A stretch of 64,000 nucleotides of DNA, taken from assembly GCF_041365695.1 (NCBI RefSeq), contig NZ_JBGFSJ010000002.1:434001-498000 (forward strand), written 5' to 3'. The translations under genes and the position numbers were made by a program. A model generated the notes under the pieces. It made no database searches and had not been told where the DNA came from. It saw only the letters and a list, made by a program, of their open reading frames with translations. Shown here one piece after another: positions 36,622-47,327 of this stretch. The stretch is from Rhodosalinus sp041365695. Its GTDB lineage: Bacteria; Pseudomonadota; Alphaproteobacteria; Rhodobacterales; Rhodobacteraceae. Every line of letters begins with the position of its first letter. Positions within the stretch are counted from its first letter, which is position 1.

Positions 36622-37165
36622 ATTGCCTCCCCTCACGCCCTGCGACGGGCTTCTGCCGGTGGAAACGGGCCGCCTGCGCCTGACCGAGGTGACGCCGGGG
36701 CACATCACCTCGCTCATGCCCGGGCCTGGCGGCGCGGCGGCGCTGGGCAAAGCGCTCGAGACGGCGCATGGTCTCGGCTGGCCCGATCCGGGCCGCGCCG
36801 TTCTGGGGGCGGACGCCGCCGTGGTCTGGACGGGCCACGACCAGGCGATGCTCATGGGCCCTGTGCCCGACGCGTCGCTTGCCGAGCACGCCGCGCTCAC
36901 CGACCAGTCCGACGCCTGGGCTGTGGTGACACTTTCCGGGGCGGACGGGCCGGAGGCGCTCGCGCGGCTCGTGCCGGTCGACCTGCGGCCCTCCGCCTTC
37001 CCGGAGGGCTTTGCCGCGCGCACGCTTCTCGGCCACATGAACGTGAGCCTCGTGCGGACCGGGCCCGAGGCGATCCGGATCATGGCGTTCCGCTCCATGG
37101 CGCGGACGCTCGTTCACGAGCTTCGCCAGGCGATGGAAGGCATCGCGGCCCGCCGCGCCGGGTGA
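36614..37165 (+). CDS. soxG: Sarcosine oxidase gamma subunit
   Basis: 183 residues, GTG start overlapping the alpha gene end with GGAGAG upstream. Fits the gamma family: ALETAHGLGWPDPGR, VWTGHDQAMLMGP, VTLSGADGPEALARLVPVDLRP and LGHMNVSLVRTGPEAIRIMAFRSMA. Completes a beta-delta-alpha-gamma order. Neither glyA nor purU, which often follow, is present here. Confidence 0.9.
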   Translation: MAELPPLTPCDGLLPVETGRLRLTEVTPGHITSLMPGPGGAAALGKALETAHGLGWPDPGRAVLGADAAVVWTGHDQAMLMGPVPDASLAEHAALTDQSDAWAVVTLSGADGPEALARLVPVDLRPSAFPEGFAARTLLGHMNVSLVRTGPEAIRIMAFRSMARTLVHELRQAMEGIAARRAG

Positions 37166-37218
37166 CAGGCGGGGGCCCGCGCGTTATGTCCTGACGGGAC
37201 GCATCCCGAGGAGGTTCC

Positions 37219-37518
37219 ATGACCCGCCTGACCCTGACTGTCGCCGCCGCGCTTTTCACCCCCCTGGCCGCCGCCGCGCAAACCGGTCCGGAGGACTGTG
37301 CCGCACAGGCGAGCATCGTCGCCGCGGCGGTGGAGCAGCGAAGCGCGGGAGAGGCGCCCGAGGCCGCCACGCAGGCCGTGGCCGGCGCGCTCGAAGGCCG
37401 GGCCGAGGCCTATGCAGAGGCGGTGCCGCTCATCGTGGAATGGGTCTGGTCGCTTCCCGAGGGGCAGCTCGGCGCCGACGTGGCCGACACCTACGAGGCC
37501 GCCTGCCGGAACCAGTGA
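37219..37518 (+). CDS. Small exported protein of unknown function
   Basis: 99 residues with signal peptide about 1-21 (LAAAAQTG) and a strong ribosome site (GAGGAGG). Mature part is Ala-rich helical with two cysteines (EDCAAQA and EAACRNQ) likely joined by a disulfide. Between sarcosine oxidase and dnaG, own promoter likely in the 53-base gap. No family recognised. Confidence 0.6.
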   Translation: MTRLTLTVAAALFTPLAAAAQTGPEDCAAQASIVAAAVEQRSAGEAPEAATQAVAGALEGRAEAYAEAVPLIVEWVWSLPEGQLGADVADTYEAACRNQ

Positions 37519-37597
37519 CCCCGAACGGCCGCGGCGCTGCCTGATCCTTTCACGGGCGACGCTGGACAGAGGCGCCCGTGCGGCCGATATTCGGGCC

Positions 37598-39544
37598 ATG
37601 AGCCTGCCCCCCGGATTCCTCGACGAATTGCGCACCCGCACCAGCCTCGCGCAGGTCGTGGGCCGCAAGGTTCTGTGGGACAACCGGAAATCGAACCAGG
37701 CCAAGGGCGACATGTGGGCGCCGTGCCCGTTCCACCAGGAAAAGACGGCCAGTTTCCACGTCGACGACCGCAAGGGCTTCTACTATTGCTTCGGCTGTCA
37801 CGCGAAGGGCGATGCCATCTCCTTCGTCCGCGAGACGGAAAACGTCGATTTCATGGAGGCCGTCGAGATCCTCGCCCGCGAGGCGGGCTTGCCGATGCCC
37901 GCCCGTGACCCGAAGGCGAAGGAGAAGGCCGACCGCAACGCCGAGCTCGCCGACGTGATGGAGCAGGCGGTGCGGCATTTCCGGCTCCAGCTCTCCACCG
38001 GCGCGGCGGCCGAGGCGCGGGCCTATCTCGCCCGCCGCGGCCTCGACGACGCGGCGCTGTCGCGTTTCGAGATCGGCTTCGCGCCGGACGCGCGCCAAGG
38101 GCTTTACCGTCATCTCCGGGACAAGGGGGTGGCGGACGACCTGATCGTGGAAGCCGGGCTTTGCGCCAGGCCCGACGATGGCGGCGCGCCCTACGATCGC
38201 TTCCGCGACCGCATCGTCTTTCCGATCCGCGATCCGCGGGGACGTGCCATCGCCCTGGGCGGGCGGGCGATGTCCCCGCAAGCCCGCGCGAAATACCTCA
38301 ACTCTCCCGCGACGCCCCTCTTCGACAAGTCGCGCAACCTCTACAACCACGCCCCCGCGCGCGAGGCGGCGGGCAAGGGGCAGCCGCTCGTCGTGGCCGA
38401 GGGCTACATGGACGTGATCGCACTCGTCACCCACGGGTTCGAGGCGGCGGTGGCGCCGCTCGGAACGGCGATCACGGAAACCCAGCTGGGGCTTTTGTGG
38501 CGGATCGCGGACGAACCGGTGGTCGCGCTCGACGGCGACCGCGCCGGGCTTCAGGCCGCCTATCGCCTGATCGATCTCGCGCTGCCGCTTCTGGAGGCGG
38601 GCAAGGGGCTGCGCTTCGCGTTGATGCCGCCGGGGCAGGATCCGGACGATCTGCTGCGCGCGCAGGGGCCGGCCGCGCTGCGCAAGCTCCTCGACGAGGC
38701 GCTGCCGATGGTGCGCCTGCTCTGGCGGCGCGAGACCGAGGGCCGCTCGCTCGACAGCCCCGAGCGCAGGGCCGCGCTCGACAAGGCGCTGCGCGCCGCG
38801 GTGGGCCGCATCCGGGATCCGTCGATCCGCACGCATTACGGCGAGGCCTTCCGGTCCCTGCGTTGGGAGCTTTTCCGCCCGGCGCGGCAAGGATTCGGCG
38901 GGCGCGTACGCCCTGGCAGCGGCCAGCGATCCCTGTCGCCGATGTCCAGCACGCGGCAGTCGCTGCTGGTCTCGGCCGGGGACGAGGTGACGGGGCATCT
39001 GCGCGAGGCGGTGATTCTGGCCACGCTGCTGGCCCATCCCGCGCTGATCGAGGAGGTGGCCGCACCGCTCGAGGCGCTGGAGTGCCGAGACCCCGATCAC
39101 GACGCGCTGCGCACGGCGCTGCTTGCCCGCCCTGATGCCGACGCGGCGGAGTTGCGCGCGGCGATCGAGGCGACGCTCGGGACAGAGCCCCTTGAAAGGC
39201 TGGCCGCCACGGACCATGTGGCGGTAACGCCGTGTCTGCGCCGGCCGGGGGATGTGGAGCTGGCGCGCCAGACACTGTCGGAGGAGTTCGCAAAGCTCGA
39301 TGCGATTCGCGGGCTGCAGATGGAGATCCGGGAAGCGGAAGAGGATCTGGCGCAGGTGGCCGACGAGACGCTGACATGGCGGCTTGGCCAGGCGGCGGAA
39401 GCCAACCACCGCGCCACGCGCATTGGACATGAGGACAAGGTCGAGTATGAAACTGGCCCAAACGGCGCCCGCGTCAGCCGAGCCGAACGAGACACGCTTC
39501 GGGCGCTGCTCGACAGCATTGCGGACAGCAAGGGCCGCAAGTGA
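37598..39544 (+). CDS. dnaG: DNA primase
   Basis: Makes RNA primers for replication. 648 residues. CHC2 zinc finger near residues 42-70 (CPFHQEKTASFHVDD, CFGCHAKGD), primase core with FAPDARQGLYRHL, TOPRIM domain with VVAEGYMDVIAL near 266-277 and VVALDGDRAGLQAA, and a divergent C-terminal domain for helicase DnaB contact. Starts at ATG 37598 with weak ribosome site. First gene of the macromolecular synthesis pair with rpoD 111 bases downstream. Confidence 0.97.
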   Translation: MSLPPGFLDELRTRTSLAQVVGRKVLWDNRKSNQAKGDMWAPCPFHQEKTASFHVDDRKGFYYCFGCHAKGDAISFVRETENVDFMEAVEILAREAGLPMPARDPKAKEKADRNAELADVMEQAVRHFRLQLSTGAAAEARAYLARRGLDDAALSRFEIGFAPDARQGLYRHLRDKGVADDLIVEAGLCARPDDGGAPYDRFRDRIVFPIRDPRGRAIALGGRAMSPQARAKYLNSPATPLFDKSRNLYNHAPAREAAGKGQPLVVAEGYMDVIALVTHGFEAAVAPLGTAITETQLGLLWRIADEPVVALDGDRAGLQAAYRLIDLALPLLEAGKGLRFALMPPGQDPDDLLRAQGPAALRKLLDEALPMVRLLWRRETEGRSLDSPERRAALDKALRAAVGRIRDPSIRTHYGEAFRSLRWELFRPARQGFGGRVRPGSGQRSLSPMSSTRQSLLVSAGDEVTGHLREAVILATLLAHPALIEEVAAPLEALECRDPDHDALRTALLARPDADAAELRAAIEATLGTEPLERLAATDHVAVTPCLRRPGDVELARQTLSEEFAKLDAIRGLQMEIREAEEDLAQVADETLTWRLGQAAEANHRATRIGHEDKVEYETGPNGARVSRAERDTLRALLDSIADSKGRK

Positions 39545-39612
39545 GGTCGGGCCACGACAGCCCGCGAAAAACCGACCTGCGCGGGGTGTCCGAATCGCCG
39601 CGCCGCGCTATT

Positions 39613-39631
39613 GATTCGCGTTAACCGAATC
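39613..39631. promoter_or_regulatory. Inverted repeat upstream of rpoD
   Basis: GATTCG-N7-CGAATC, perfect 6-bp arms with CGTTAAC as spacer, 25 bases before the rpoD start. Could be a regulator site or a short leader hairpin; too short to be sure. Confidence 0.3.
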
Positions 39632-39655
39632 GACCCTGTCAGCCGGGAGATCTGA

Positions 39656-41662
<2,007 letters not shown>

Positions 41663-41663
41663 C

Positions 41664-41951
41664 ATGTTCATCCTGTCGCGTCTCTTCGGCGGCGGCGCGC
41701 CCGAGCCCCGGCCCGAAGTCGGGCCCGAGCCGGTGGAGCATGACGGCTTCCGCATCTTCGCGGAGCCCGTGCGCGACGACGCCGGGTGGCGCGTCGGCGC
41801 GCGCATCGAGAGAGAGGTGGACGGCGAGGTGAAGGTGCACCGGATGATCCGGGCCGACACCATCGAGAACGAGGACACCGCGCGCGACGCCTCGCTTCGC
41901 AAGGCCCGGATGCTGATCGACCAGCAGGGCATGCGCATCTTCGACAGCTGA
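41664..41951 (+). CDS. HlyU-like protein
   Basis: 95 residues, one base after the rpoD stop. Fits the HlyU family of small proteins: EHDGFRIFAEPVRDDAGWRVGARIE, then VHRMIRADTIENEDTARDASLRKARMLIDQQG. HlyU of Vibrio is a transcription activator, but most alphaproteobacterial members are uncharacterised. N-terminal MFILSRLFGGG is typical. Almost certainly transcribed with rpoD. Confidence 0.8.
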   Translation: MFILSRLFGGGAPEPRPEVGPEPVEHDGFRIFAEPVRDDAGWRVGARIEREVDGEVKVHRMIRADTIENEDTARDASLRKARMLIDQQGMRIFDS

Positions 41952-42442
41952 GACCGGCCCGCGCCGCCTCGTCTGAGCGTGTCGCGTGTCGGTGATCCGC
42001 GCACGGCGCGCCTCCTTGCTGCGGGTGGCGCACCGTCCTTTGATGTCTTCGACAAGGAGTTCCCCGGGCAGGCGGGCCCGCCAATTTCGGGCCGGGCCTT
42101 GTTTTCTTGCGCGCGCCAGATCGACGACGGGGCCGCGGGCGGGGCCTCGCGCGGCCGAGTTCCGCCAAATCGTCGAAGGTCTGCCGGGCGGCGACGCCTC
42201 GATGCCGAGGGGCGTCCGGCGCGCGATCGCGCGCTCGCGGGCTCATGGCGGGACGCCGCCGGGAAAGGTCGCGCGCGACGTCGGCCCCGCGCCGGAGGGG
42301 CGCGATTGCAACGGCCCGGAAAGGAGATATGGCGCGTCCTGTTTTGGGCTACCCGCGATCTGGCGGCCTGCCTATAGTGATAGTGTCGAACTGGAGGAAA
42401 CACCCCAGAGGCAGAGGCAGAGACAACCGAGGGGGATGGCCC
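41952..42442. other. Intergenic region between hlyU-like and nrdR
   Basis: About 490 bases with no convincing gene; open frames are Arg/Pro-rich and lack ribosome sites. GGCCCG-N7-CGGGCC at 42075-42093 followed by GGGCCTTGTTTTC could be a rightward terminator. A possible promoter (CTATAGTGATAG near 42371) lies just upstream of nrdR. Confidence 0.4.
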
Positions 42443-42922
42443 ATGCGCTGCCCGTTTTGTGGAAACATCGACACGCAGGTGAAGGACTCGCGGCCCGCAG
42501 AGGATCACGTCTCGATCCGGCGGCGACGGTTCTGCCCGGCCTGCGGGGGTCGGTTCACCACCTATGAGCGGGTGCAGCTTCGCGACCTGGTGGTCATCAA
42601 GTCGAACGGGCGGCGCGAGGATTTCGACCGCGACAAGCTCGAACGCTCGATCCGCATCGCCCTGCAGAAACGCCCGATCGATCCCGAGCGCGTGGACCAG
42701 ATGATCAGCGGGATCGTCCGCCGCCTGGAGAGCATGGGCGAGACGGACATCCCCTCCAAGGTGATCGGTGAGATCGTGATGGAAACGCTGGCGCGGATCG
42801 ACACCGTGGCCTATGTGCGCTTCGCTTCCGTCTACAAGAACTTCCAGGCGGTCGAGGACTTCGAGGACTTCATGTCCGAGCTGCGTCCGAAGATGGGCGC
42901 GGAGGTCGAAGACAAGTCATGA
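42443..42922 (+). CDS. nrdR: Transcriptional repressor NrdR
   Basis: Represses ribonucleotide reductase genes in response to ATP/dATP. 159 residues. Zinc ribbon with MRCPFCGN and FCPACGGRFTTYER, then the ATP-cone domain (VIKSNGRREDFDRDKLERSI, VKSNGR-type start). ATG follows GAGGGGG. Overlaps ribD by four bases (ATGA). Confidence 0.97.
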   Translation: MRCPFCGNIDTQVKDSRPAEDHVSIRRRRFCPACGGRFTTYERVQLRDLVVIKSNGRREDFDRDKLERSIRIALQKRPIDPERVDQMISGIVRRLESMGETDIPSKVIGEIVMETLARIDTVAYVRFASVYKNFQAVEDFEDFMSELRPKMGAEVEDKS

Positions 42923-44013
42923 CCGGGGGCGACGCCCGCTGGATGCGCGTGGCGCTCACGCTCGGGCGGCGCGGCCAGGGGCACGTGTGGCCGAACCCGG
43001 CGGTGGGGTGCATCATCGTCCGGGACGGCCGTGTGGTGGGGCGCGGCTGGACCCGGCCCGGCGGCCGCCCCCATGCCGAGACCGAGGCGCTGGCAGAGGC
43101 CGGGGCCGCGGCGCAGGGTGCCACGGCCTACGTCACGCTGGAGCCTTGCGCCCATGAGGGCCGCACGCCGCCTTGCGCGCTTGCCCTTGCCGACGCGGGG
43201 GTGGCGCGCGTGGTCGCGCCTCTGACGGATCCCGATCCGCGCGTCGCGGGGCAGGGGTTCGAGGCGTTGCGCCGCCGCGGCGTGGAGGTCACGACGGGTG
43301 TCCTGGCCGAGGCCGCGGGCGCCGATCATGCGGGTTTCTTCCGCCGGGTGGAGCAGGGGCGCCCCCTCGTCACGCTGAAACTCGCCGCGTCCTTCGACGG
43401 GCGCATCGCCACCGCGACGGGCGAGAGCCGCTGGATCACCGGTGCCGCTGCGCGGCGCTGGGTGCACGGGATGCGCGCCCGCCACGACGCGGTGATGGTG
43501 GGGGCGGGCACGGCGCGGGCCGACGATCCCGCGCTGACGGTCCGGGGGCTTGGCGTCGCCCATGAGCCGGTGCGGGTCGTGGTGTCGCGCCGGCTCGATC
43601 TGCCGCTCATGGGCCAGCTTGCGCAGACCGCGCGGGACGTGCCGGTCTGGGTCTGTCATGGCGCGGATGCGGACGCCCAGCTCGTGCGCGCCTGGGGCGG
43701 GTTGGGCGCGCGGCTGCTGCCTTGCGCGGTGTCGGGCGGGCAGCTCGATCCCCATGCCGTGCTGCAGGCCCTGGGGCGCGAGGGGATCACGCGCGTCTTC
43801 TGCGAAGGCGGCGGCGCGCTCGCGGCCTCGCTGCTCGCGGCCGATCTGGTGGACGTGCTGGCCGGGGTGACAGCGGGCGTCGCGCTCGGCGCGGAGGGTC
43901 AGCCGGTCTTCGGCGCACTGGGCGTGGAGCGGCTGGAGGACGCGCCGCGCTTTCGCCTCATGGAGACGCGCGCCCTCGGCGCCGATGTCCTGCATGTCTG
44001 GCAGAAACCCTGA
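42919..44013 (+). CDS. ribD: Bifunctional riboflavin biosynthesis deaminase/reductase RibD
   Basis: Second and third steps of riboflavin synthesis from the GTP cyclohydrolase II product. 364 residues. Deaminase domain 1-145 with zinc motif PHAETEAL (HAE) and LEPCAHEGRTPPC (PCxxxxxxPPC). Reductase domain from about 150 (LVTLKLAASFDGRIA, GAGTARADDPALTVR, FCEGGGALAASLLAA) using NADPH. Overlaps nrdR. No FMN riboswitch is present, since the gene has no leader. Confidence 0.96.
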   Translation: MTGGDARWMRVALTLGRRGQGHVWPNPAVGCIIVRDGRVVGRGWTRPGGRPHAETEALAEAGAAAQGATAYVTLEPCAHEGRTPPCALALADAGVARVVAPLTDPDPRVAGQGFEALRRRGVEVTTGVLAEAAGADHAGFFRRVEQGRPLVTLKLAASFDGRIATATGESRWITGAAARRWVHGMRARHDAVMVGAGTARADDPALTVRGLGVAHEPVRVVVSRRLDLPLMGQLAQTARDVPVWVCHGADADAQLVRAWGGLGARLLPCAVSGGQLDPHAVLQALGREGITRVFCEGGGALAASLLAADLVDVLAGVTAGVALGAEGQPVFGALGVERLEDAPRFRLMETRALGADVLHVWQKP

Positions 44014-44046
44014 GCCCGACGCCGCCGCCGCCGTCGGCCCGCCTGG

Positions 44047-46086
44047 CTAACCGCGCCAGAGGCGGGCCTGCCCCGCGAAGAGCCCCTGCAGCTTCGAGAG
44101 GGTCCGCAGGGCGGGGCCGGAACGCGGACCGGGCCCCCCAGACAGGCGGTCGAGCGCCACCTCCGGCGGGCAGGGCCGTCCGGTGACGGGATCGTGGTAT
44201 CGCGGGTAGGCGATGAGCGCGGCGTGCACCAGCCCGTCGAGGGACACGCGCGCACGCCGCCGCGGCGGCACGGGGCCGAGATCGCGGGTCAGCCCCCAGC
44301 CCGCGTAGAACGGCGCGCCCAGCGTCACGACAGGCACGCCCCGCAGCAGCGCCTCGAATCCCAGGCCGGAGGTGAGCGTCCAGACCTCGTCCACCCCGGC
44401 CAGAAGCGCGGCGGGGTCGGCGTGCTCCAGCACCGCGTCGGCGATCTCGTGCGCCGCCTCCGGCGCCAGCTCGCCCGGCCGAAGGCCCGCCTCCACGTCC
44501 GGGTGCGGCTTGTAGAGCAGGACCGCGTCCGGGTTCGCCTCCCGCGTGGCGCGAAGCAGCTCGAGGTTGGTGCACAGCGCTCCGGCCCCGGCCCTGACGG
44601 AGGCGTCGTCCTCGACCTGCCCGGGCACGAGGATGCGCCGGCCGTCCGGCAGTGCGGGGCGCGCCTCGCCGAGATTGTATTTCGAAAGGCCCGCGGCCAC
44701 CAGCCGCCTGCGCAAGCGCTCGGCCCGGGCAAGCTCGTCGGGGCGAAGATCGGCCGAGGCCGCGATCAGCCGTTCGAGCCGGCTTTCGCGGCCGGGATCG
44801 TAGTAGATCCCCAGATCGTCGGTGACGAGCGACAGCGGCGGCACCAGCTCGGCCCCGAGCCCGCGCGAGCGCAGGAACCCGTCTTCCACCTGTACCGCAT
44901 CTTCGGGAAGCACGTCCGCCCGGCTCGCCCACACCATGAGGCGGCGGCCGTCCTGTCGGGCCCGCGGCGCGGCGCGGCCCGGGTCGTCCTCGAAGACGAC
45001 GCCGCGCGGCCCGCCGAAGAAGGCGTTCACCGCGGGACGTTTCCAAAGGCGGATGCCCGAGGCGACCCAGCCCCTGCGGTCCTCGCGCCACGCGCGCGCC
45101 GCCGCCTCGAACGCGTCGAGCGCCTCTTCGGGCGTCGCGCGGCGGTCGCGGAAGGGATCGAACCAGACCGGGTAGAGAACGAGCGCCGCCGCGGCGAGTT
45201 GGGCGCGGGTGAGCCTGCGCTCCCGGCGGGGCACCGGACGGTCGTCCTCGGTCAGGCCCCAGCCCGCGTAGAAGGGCTGTCCGAAGACGCGCGGGCGGTG
45301 GCCGGCGAAGATCGCCTCGAACCCCAGCTGCGAGGAGACCGTGTAGACCCCGACCGCGCCCTCCAGAAGGACCCAGGTCGAGATCGGTTCGTCGTGAAGC
45401 GTCACGCGCCCGCGCGCATCCTCGTCGAAGAAGTGGCCCAGCCGTCGTCCCTCCCGCGTTTCGGGATGGGTCTTGACGATCACCCGCGCGCCTGGGTGCT
45501 CTTCCTGCGCGAAGGCGAGCATCTCGAGGAACCGCCTGCGGTCGGCCCCGCTTGCCCGCACGGACGCGTCGCCGGCAAGCTGGTCCACGACGAGCACGTA
45601 GCCTGGCGGGGGTGGCGCGATGCCGGGATCGACGGCGGCATATTTCGTGAGATGCGCGCCGCGCAGGCGGGCCACGATGTCGCGGGCTCGTGAAAGCAGC
45701 GCCGCGTCGTCCAGCGGATGCGTGGCGAGCAGCGTCTCGAGGTCGGACGGCACGGACGGGTCGAAATGCACGCCCGAACGGTCGAGCAGCAGCCCCAGCG
45801 GCGCCTCGCCGCCCGAGCGCCCCGGATGGAGCGAGCGCAGGAACGCGTCCTCGATCCGAAGAAGCCCCGCGCCCCGCCGCCGCGCCACGGCCTCGCCGCG
45901 CCGCGCGGTGGGGCTTTGCCCCCAGACGGCCACCAGATCGTCCGGCCCGGGAAGGCCCGTGGTGACGCGGTACCCGGCCGCCGCCAGGATGCGCCGGAGC
46001 GCGGGCCGGCGCAGGAAGCCGCCGTTATAAACGAAAAGGCGCCGGGGAGCGGTCTCCCCGGCGCCGGGCGTGTGCGCCTGCGGCAT
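44047..46086 (-). CDS. kpsC: Capsular polysaccharide beta-Kdo transferase, KpsC-like (two-repeat)
   Basis: 679 residues made of two homologous halves, as in KpsC: SSQLGFEAIFAGHRPRVFGQ with PFYAGWGL in the first (about 255-285), and TSGLGFEALLRGVPVVTLGA with PFYAGWGL in the second (about 580-610). KpsC adds Kdo residues to the lipid anchor of group 2 capsules at the inner membrane. ATG 46086 starts the first repeat region; it lies 8 bases after the polysaccharide export gene. Ends 33 bases from ribD, converging. Confidence 0.9.
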   Translation of the reverse strand: MPQAHTPGAGETAPRRLFVYNGGFLRRPALRRILAAAGYRVTTGLPGPDDLVAVWGQSPTARRGEAVARRRGAGLLRIEDAFLRSLHPGRSGGEAPLGLLLDRSGVHFDPSVPSDLETLLATHPLDDAALLSRARDIVARLRGAHLTKYAAVDPGIAPPPPGYVLVVDQLAGDASVRASGADRRRFLEMLAFAQEEHPGARVIVKTHPETREGRRLGHFFDEDARGRVTLHDEPISTWVLLEGAVGVYTVSSQLGFEAIFAGHRPRVFGQPFYAGWGLTEDDRPVPRRERRLTRAQLAAAALVLYPVWFDPFRDRRATPEEALDAFEAAARAWREDRRGWVASGIRLWKRPAVNAFFGGPRGVVFEDDPGRAAPRARQDGRRLMVWASRADVLPEDAVQVEDGFLRSRGLGAELVPPLSLVTDDLGIYYDPGRESRLERLIAASADLRPDELARAERLRRRLVAAGLSKYNLGEARPALPDGRRILVPGQVEDDASVRAGAGALCTNLELLRATREANPDAVLLYKPHPDVEAGLRPGELAPEAAHEIADAVLEHADPAALLAGVDEVWTLTSGLGFEALLRGVPVVTLGAPFYAGWGLTRDLGPVPPRRRARVSLDGLVHAALIAYPRYHDPVTGRPCPPEVALDRLSGGPGPRSGPALRTLSKLQGLFAGQARLWRG

Positions 46087-46094
46087 GTCGCCCG

Positions 46095-47240
46095 TCAATT
46101 TCCGGAGAAGGTCGACGCGGCGGTGTCCACCGTGTTCACCACGCCCAGCGATCCGGTGATCGCGGAGATCACCTTGCTCCACTGGGTGAAGGGAGCTTCC
46201 GTGACGTAGAGCGTATCGCCGTCGCGGATCAGGAAGTCGCGCGCCTCGAAGATGCCGTTGGGTTCCGCCAGGTCGAGGACGTAGACGAAGCGCTGCGCGC
46301 CGACGAGGTCGTCGCGGCCCAGCACGGCGTTCGCGATCTCGGCCGGCTCGTTTCGGAACACGAAGACGCCCGTGGGATCAGCCGAGTTGGTGGCCAGCCC
46401 GCCGACCCGGGCGAGCGCCTCGAGCGCCGAGAGCGTTTCGCTCTCGAACGTCACGCGCGCCTGCGAGCCGGAGGCTCCGAGCACGCTGAAGGACCGCGTG
46501 TCCCGTTCCACGAGGATGCGGTCGCCGTCGCGCAGGGCGATGTCGAACTCGGGGGTATCGTAGAGATCCTCGAACCAGACGGTTCCGCGGTGCCCGCCGC
46601 GGATCACGCTGATCAGCGCGACCTCGGGCGGGATCGCGATCCCGCCCGCCGCCGAGATCATCGCCGAGAGGGTGCGCGTTGGCCGCTCGATCGGGTAGAT
46701 GCCCTGCGCGCCGACGGCCCCGGCAAGCGAGACCGTCGCCCCGTCACCAGCAAGGCGGCGCACCTGCACCTGCGGGTCGGGCGTCTGGTCGGCCAGCTGG
46801 CGGGTGATGATCCGGCGCACGGCCTCGGGCGTGTTTCCGGCGGCCCGGATCCGCCCGGCATAGGGCACGAAGATGAATCCTTCGGCATCCACCTGCACTT
46901 GCTCGAGCACCGTGGAATTTCCGGCCGGGCCGGACAACAGGCCGTTGTCCGCGATCTCCCAGACGGTCAGGCCGAGCGTGTCGCCGGGCCGGATCACGTC
47001 CGAGCCGATGACGCCCGCGTTCACGAACCCTTGCTGGAAGGCCAGCGCGGGCATTACAGAGGTCGCGCGCGTCACGCGGTCGTTCACTTCGATCACGAAG
47101 GCGTCGCCCTGCCGCTGTTCGGAGCCGGCGAATATCTCGTTCTTGCTGGGGCCGGAGCGCGGCAATCCGCAGCCCGCCGCCAGCGACACGACGAGAAGCA
47201 GGGCGATGGCGCGCGCCCAGCGGAACGATGTCGATGTCAC
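46095..47240 (-). CDS. Polysaccharide export lipoprotein (KpsD/Wza family)
   Basis: 381 residues. Lipobox LAAGC near residues 20-24. Poly_export domain about residues 80-165 (VIRPGDTLGLTVWE, VQVDAEGFIFVPYAGRIRAAG), two SLBB-type domains after it (VSLAGAVGAQGIYPI; FSVLGASGSQARVTF). Outer-membrane or periplasmic channel component for capsule export. GTG start with GGAGACGAGG upstream. Middle gene of kpsS - export - kpsC. No kpsMT or kpsE gene is in the window. Confidence 0.9.
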   Translation of the reverse strand: MTSTSFRWARAIALLLVVSLAAGCGLPRSGPSKNEIFAGSEQRQGDAFVIEVNDRVTRATSVMPALAFQQGFVNAGVIGSDVIRPGDTLGLTVWEIADNGLLSGPAGNSTVLEQVQVDAEGFIFVPYAGRIRAAGNTPEAVRRIITRQLADQTPDPQVQVRRLAGDGATVSLAGAVGAQGIYPIERPTRTLSAMISAAGGIAIPPEVALISVIRGGHRGTVWFEDLYDTPEFDIALRDGDRILVERDTRSFSVLGASGSQARVTFESETLSALEALARVGGLATNSADPTGVFVFRNEPAEIANAVLGRDDLVGAQRFVYVLDLAEPNGIFEARDFLIRDGDTLYVTEAPFTQWSKVISAITGSLGVVNTVDTAASTFSGN

Positions 47241-47327
47241 TGCCTCGTCTCCGGTTCTTTTGCCTTCTGCTTGTCCCGCGAAGCTACCGGCAACCGGGCG
47301 AAACGGCCAGCCTGCCCTCGGGCGGGA

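Noticed and set aside
32057..37165. Sarcosine oxidase genes as part of the sulfur-oxidation set because of shared sox symbols
   Set aside because: The proteins are clearly the flavin, zinc and folate subunits of sarcosine oxidase; only the names coincide.
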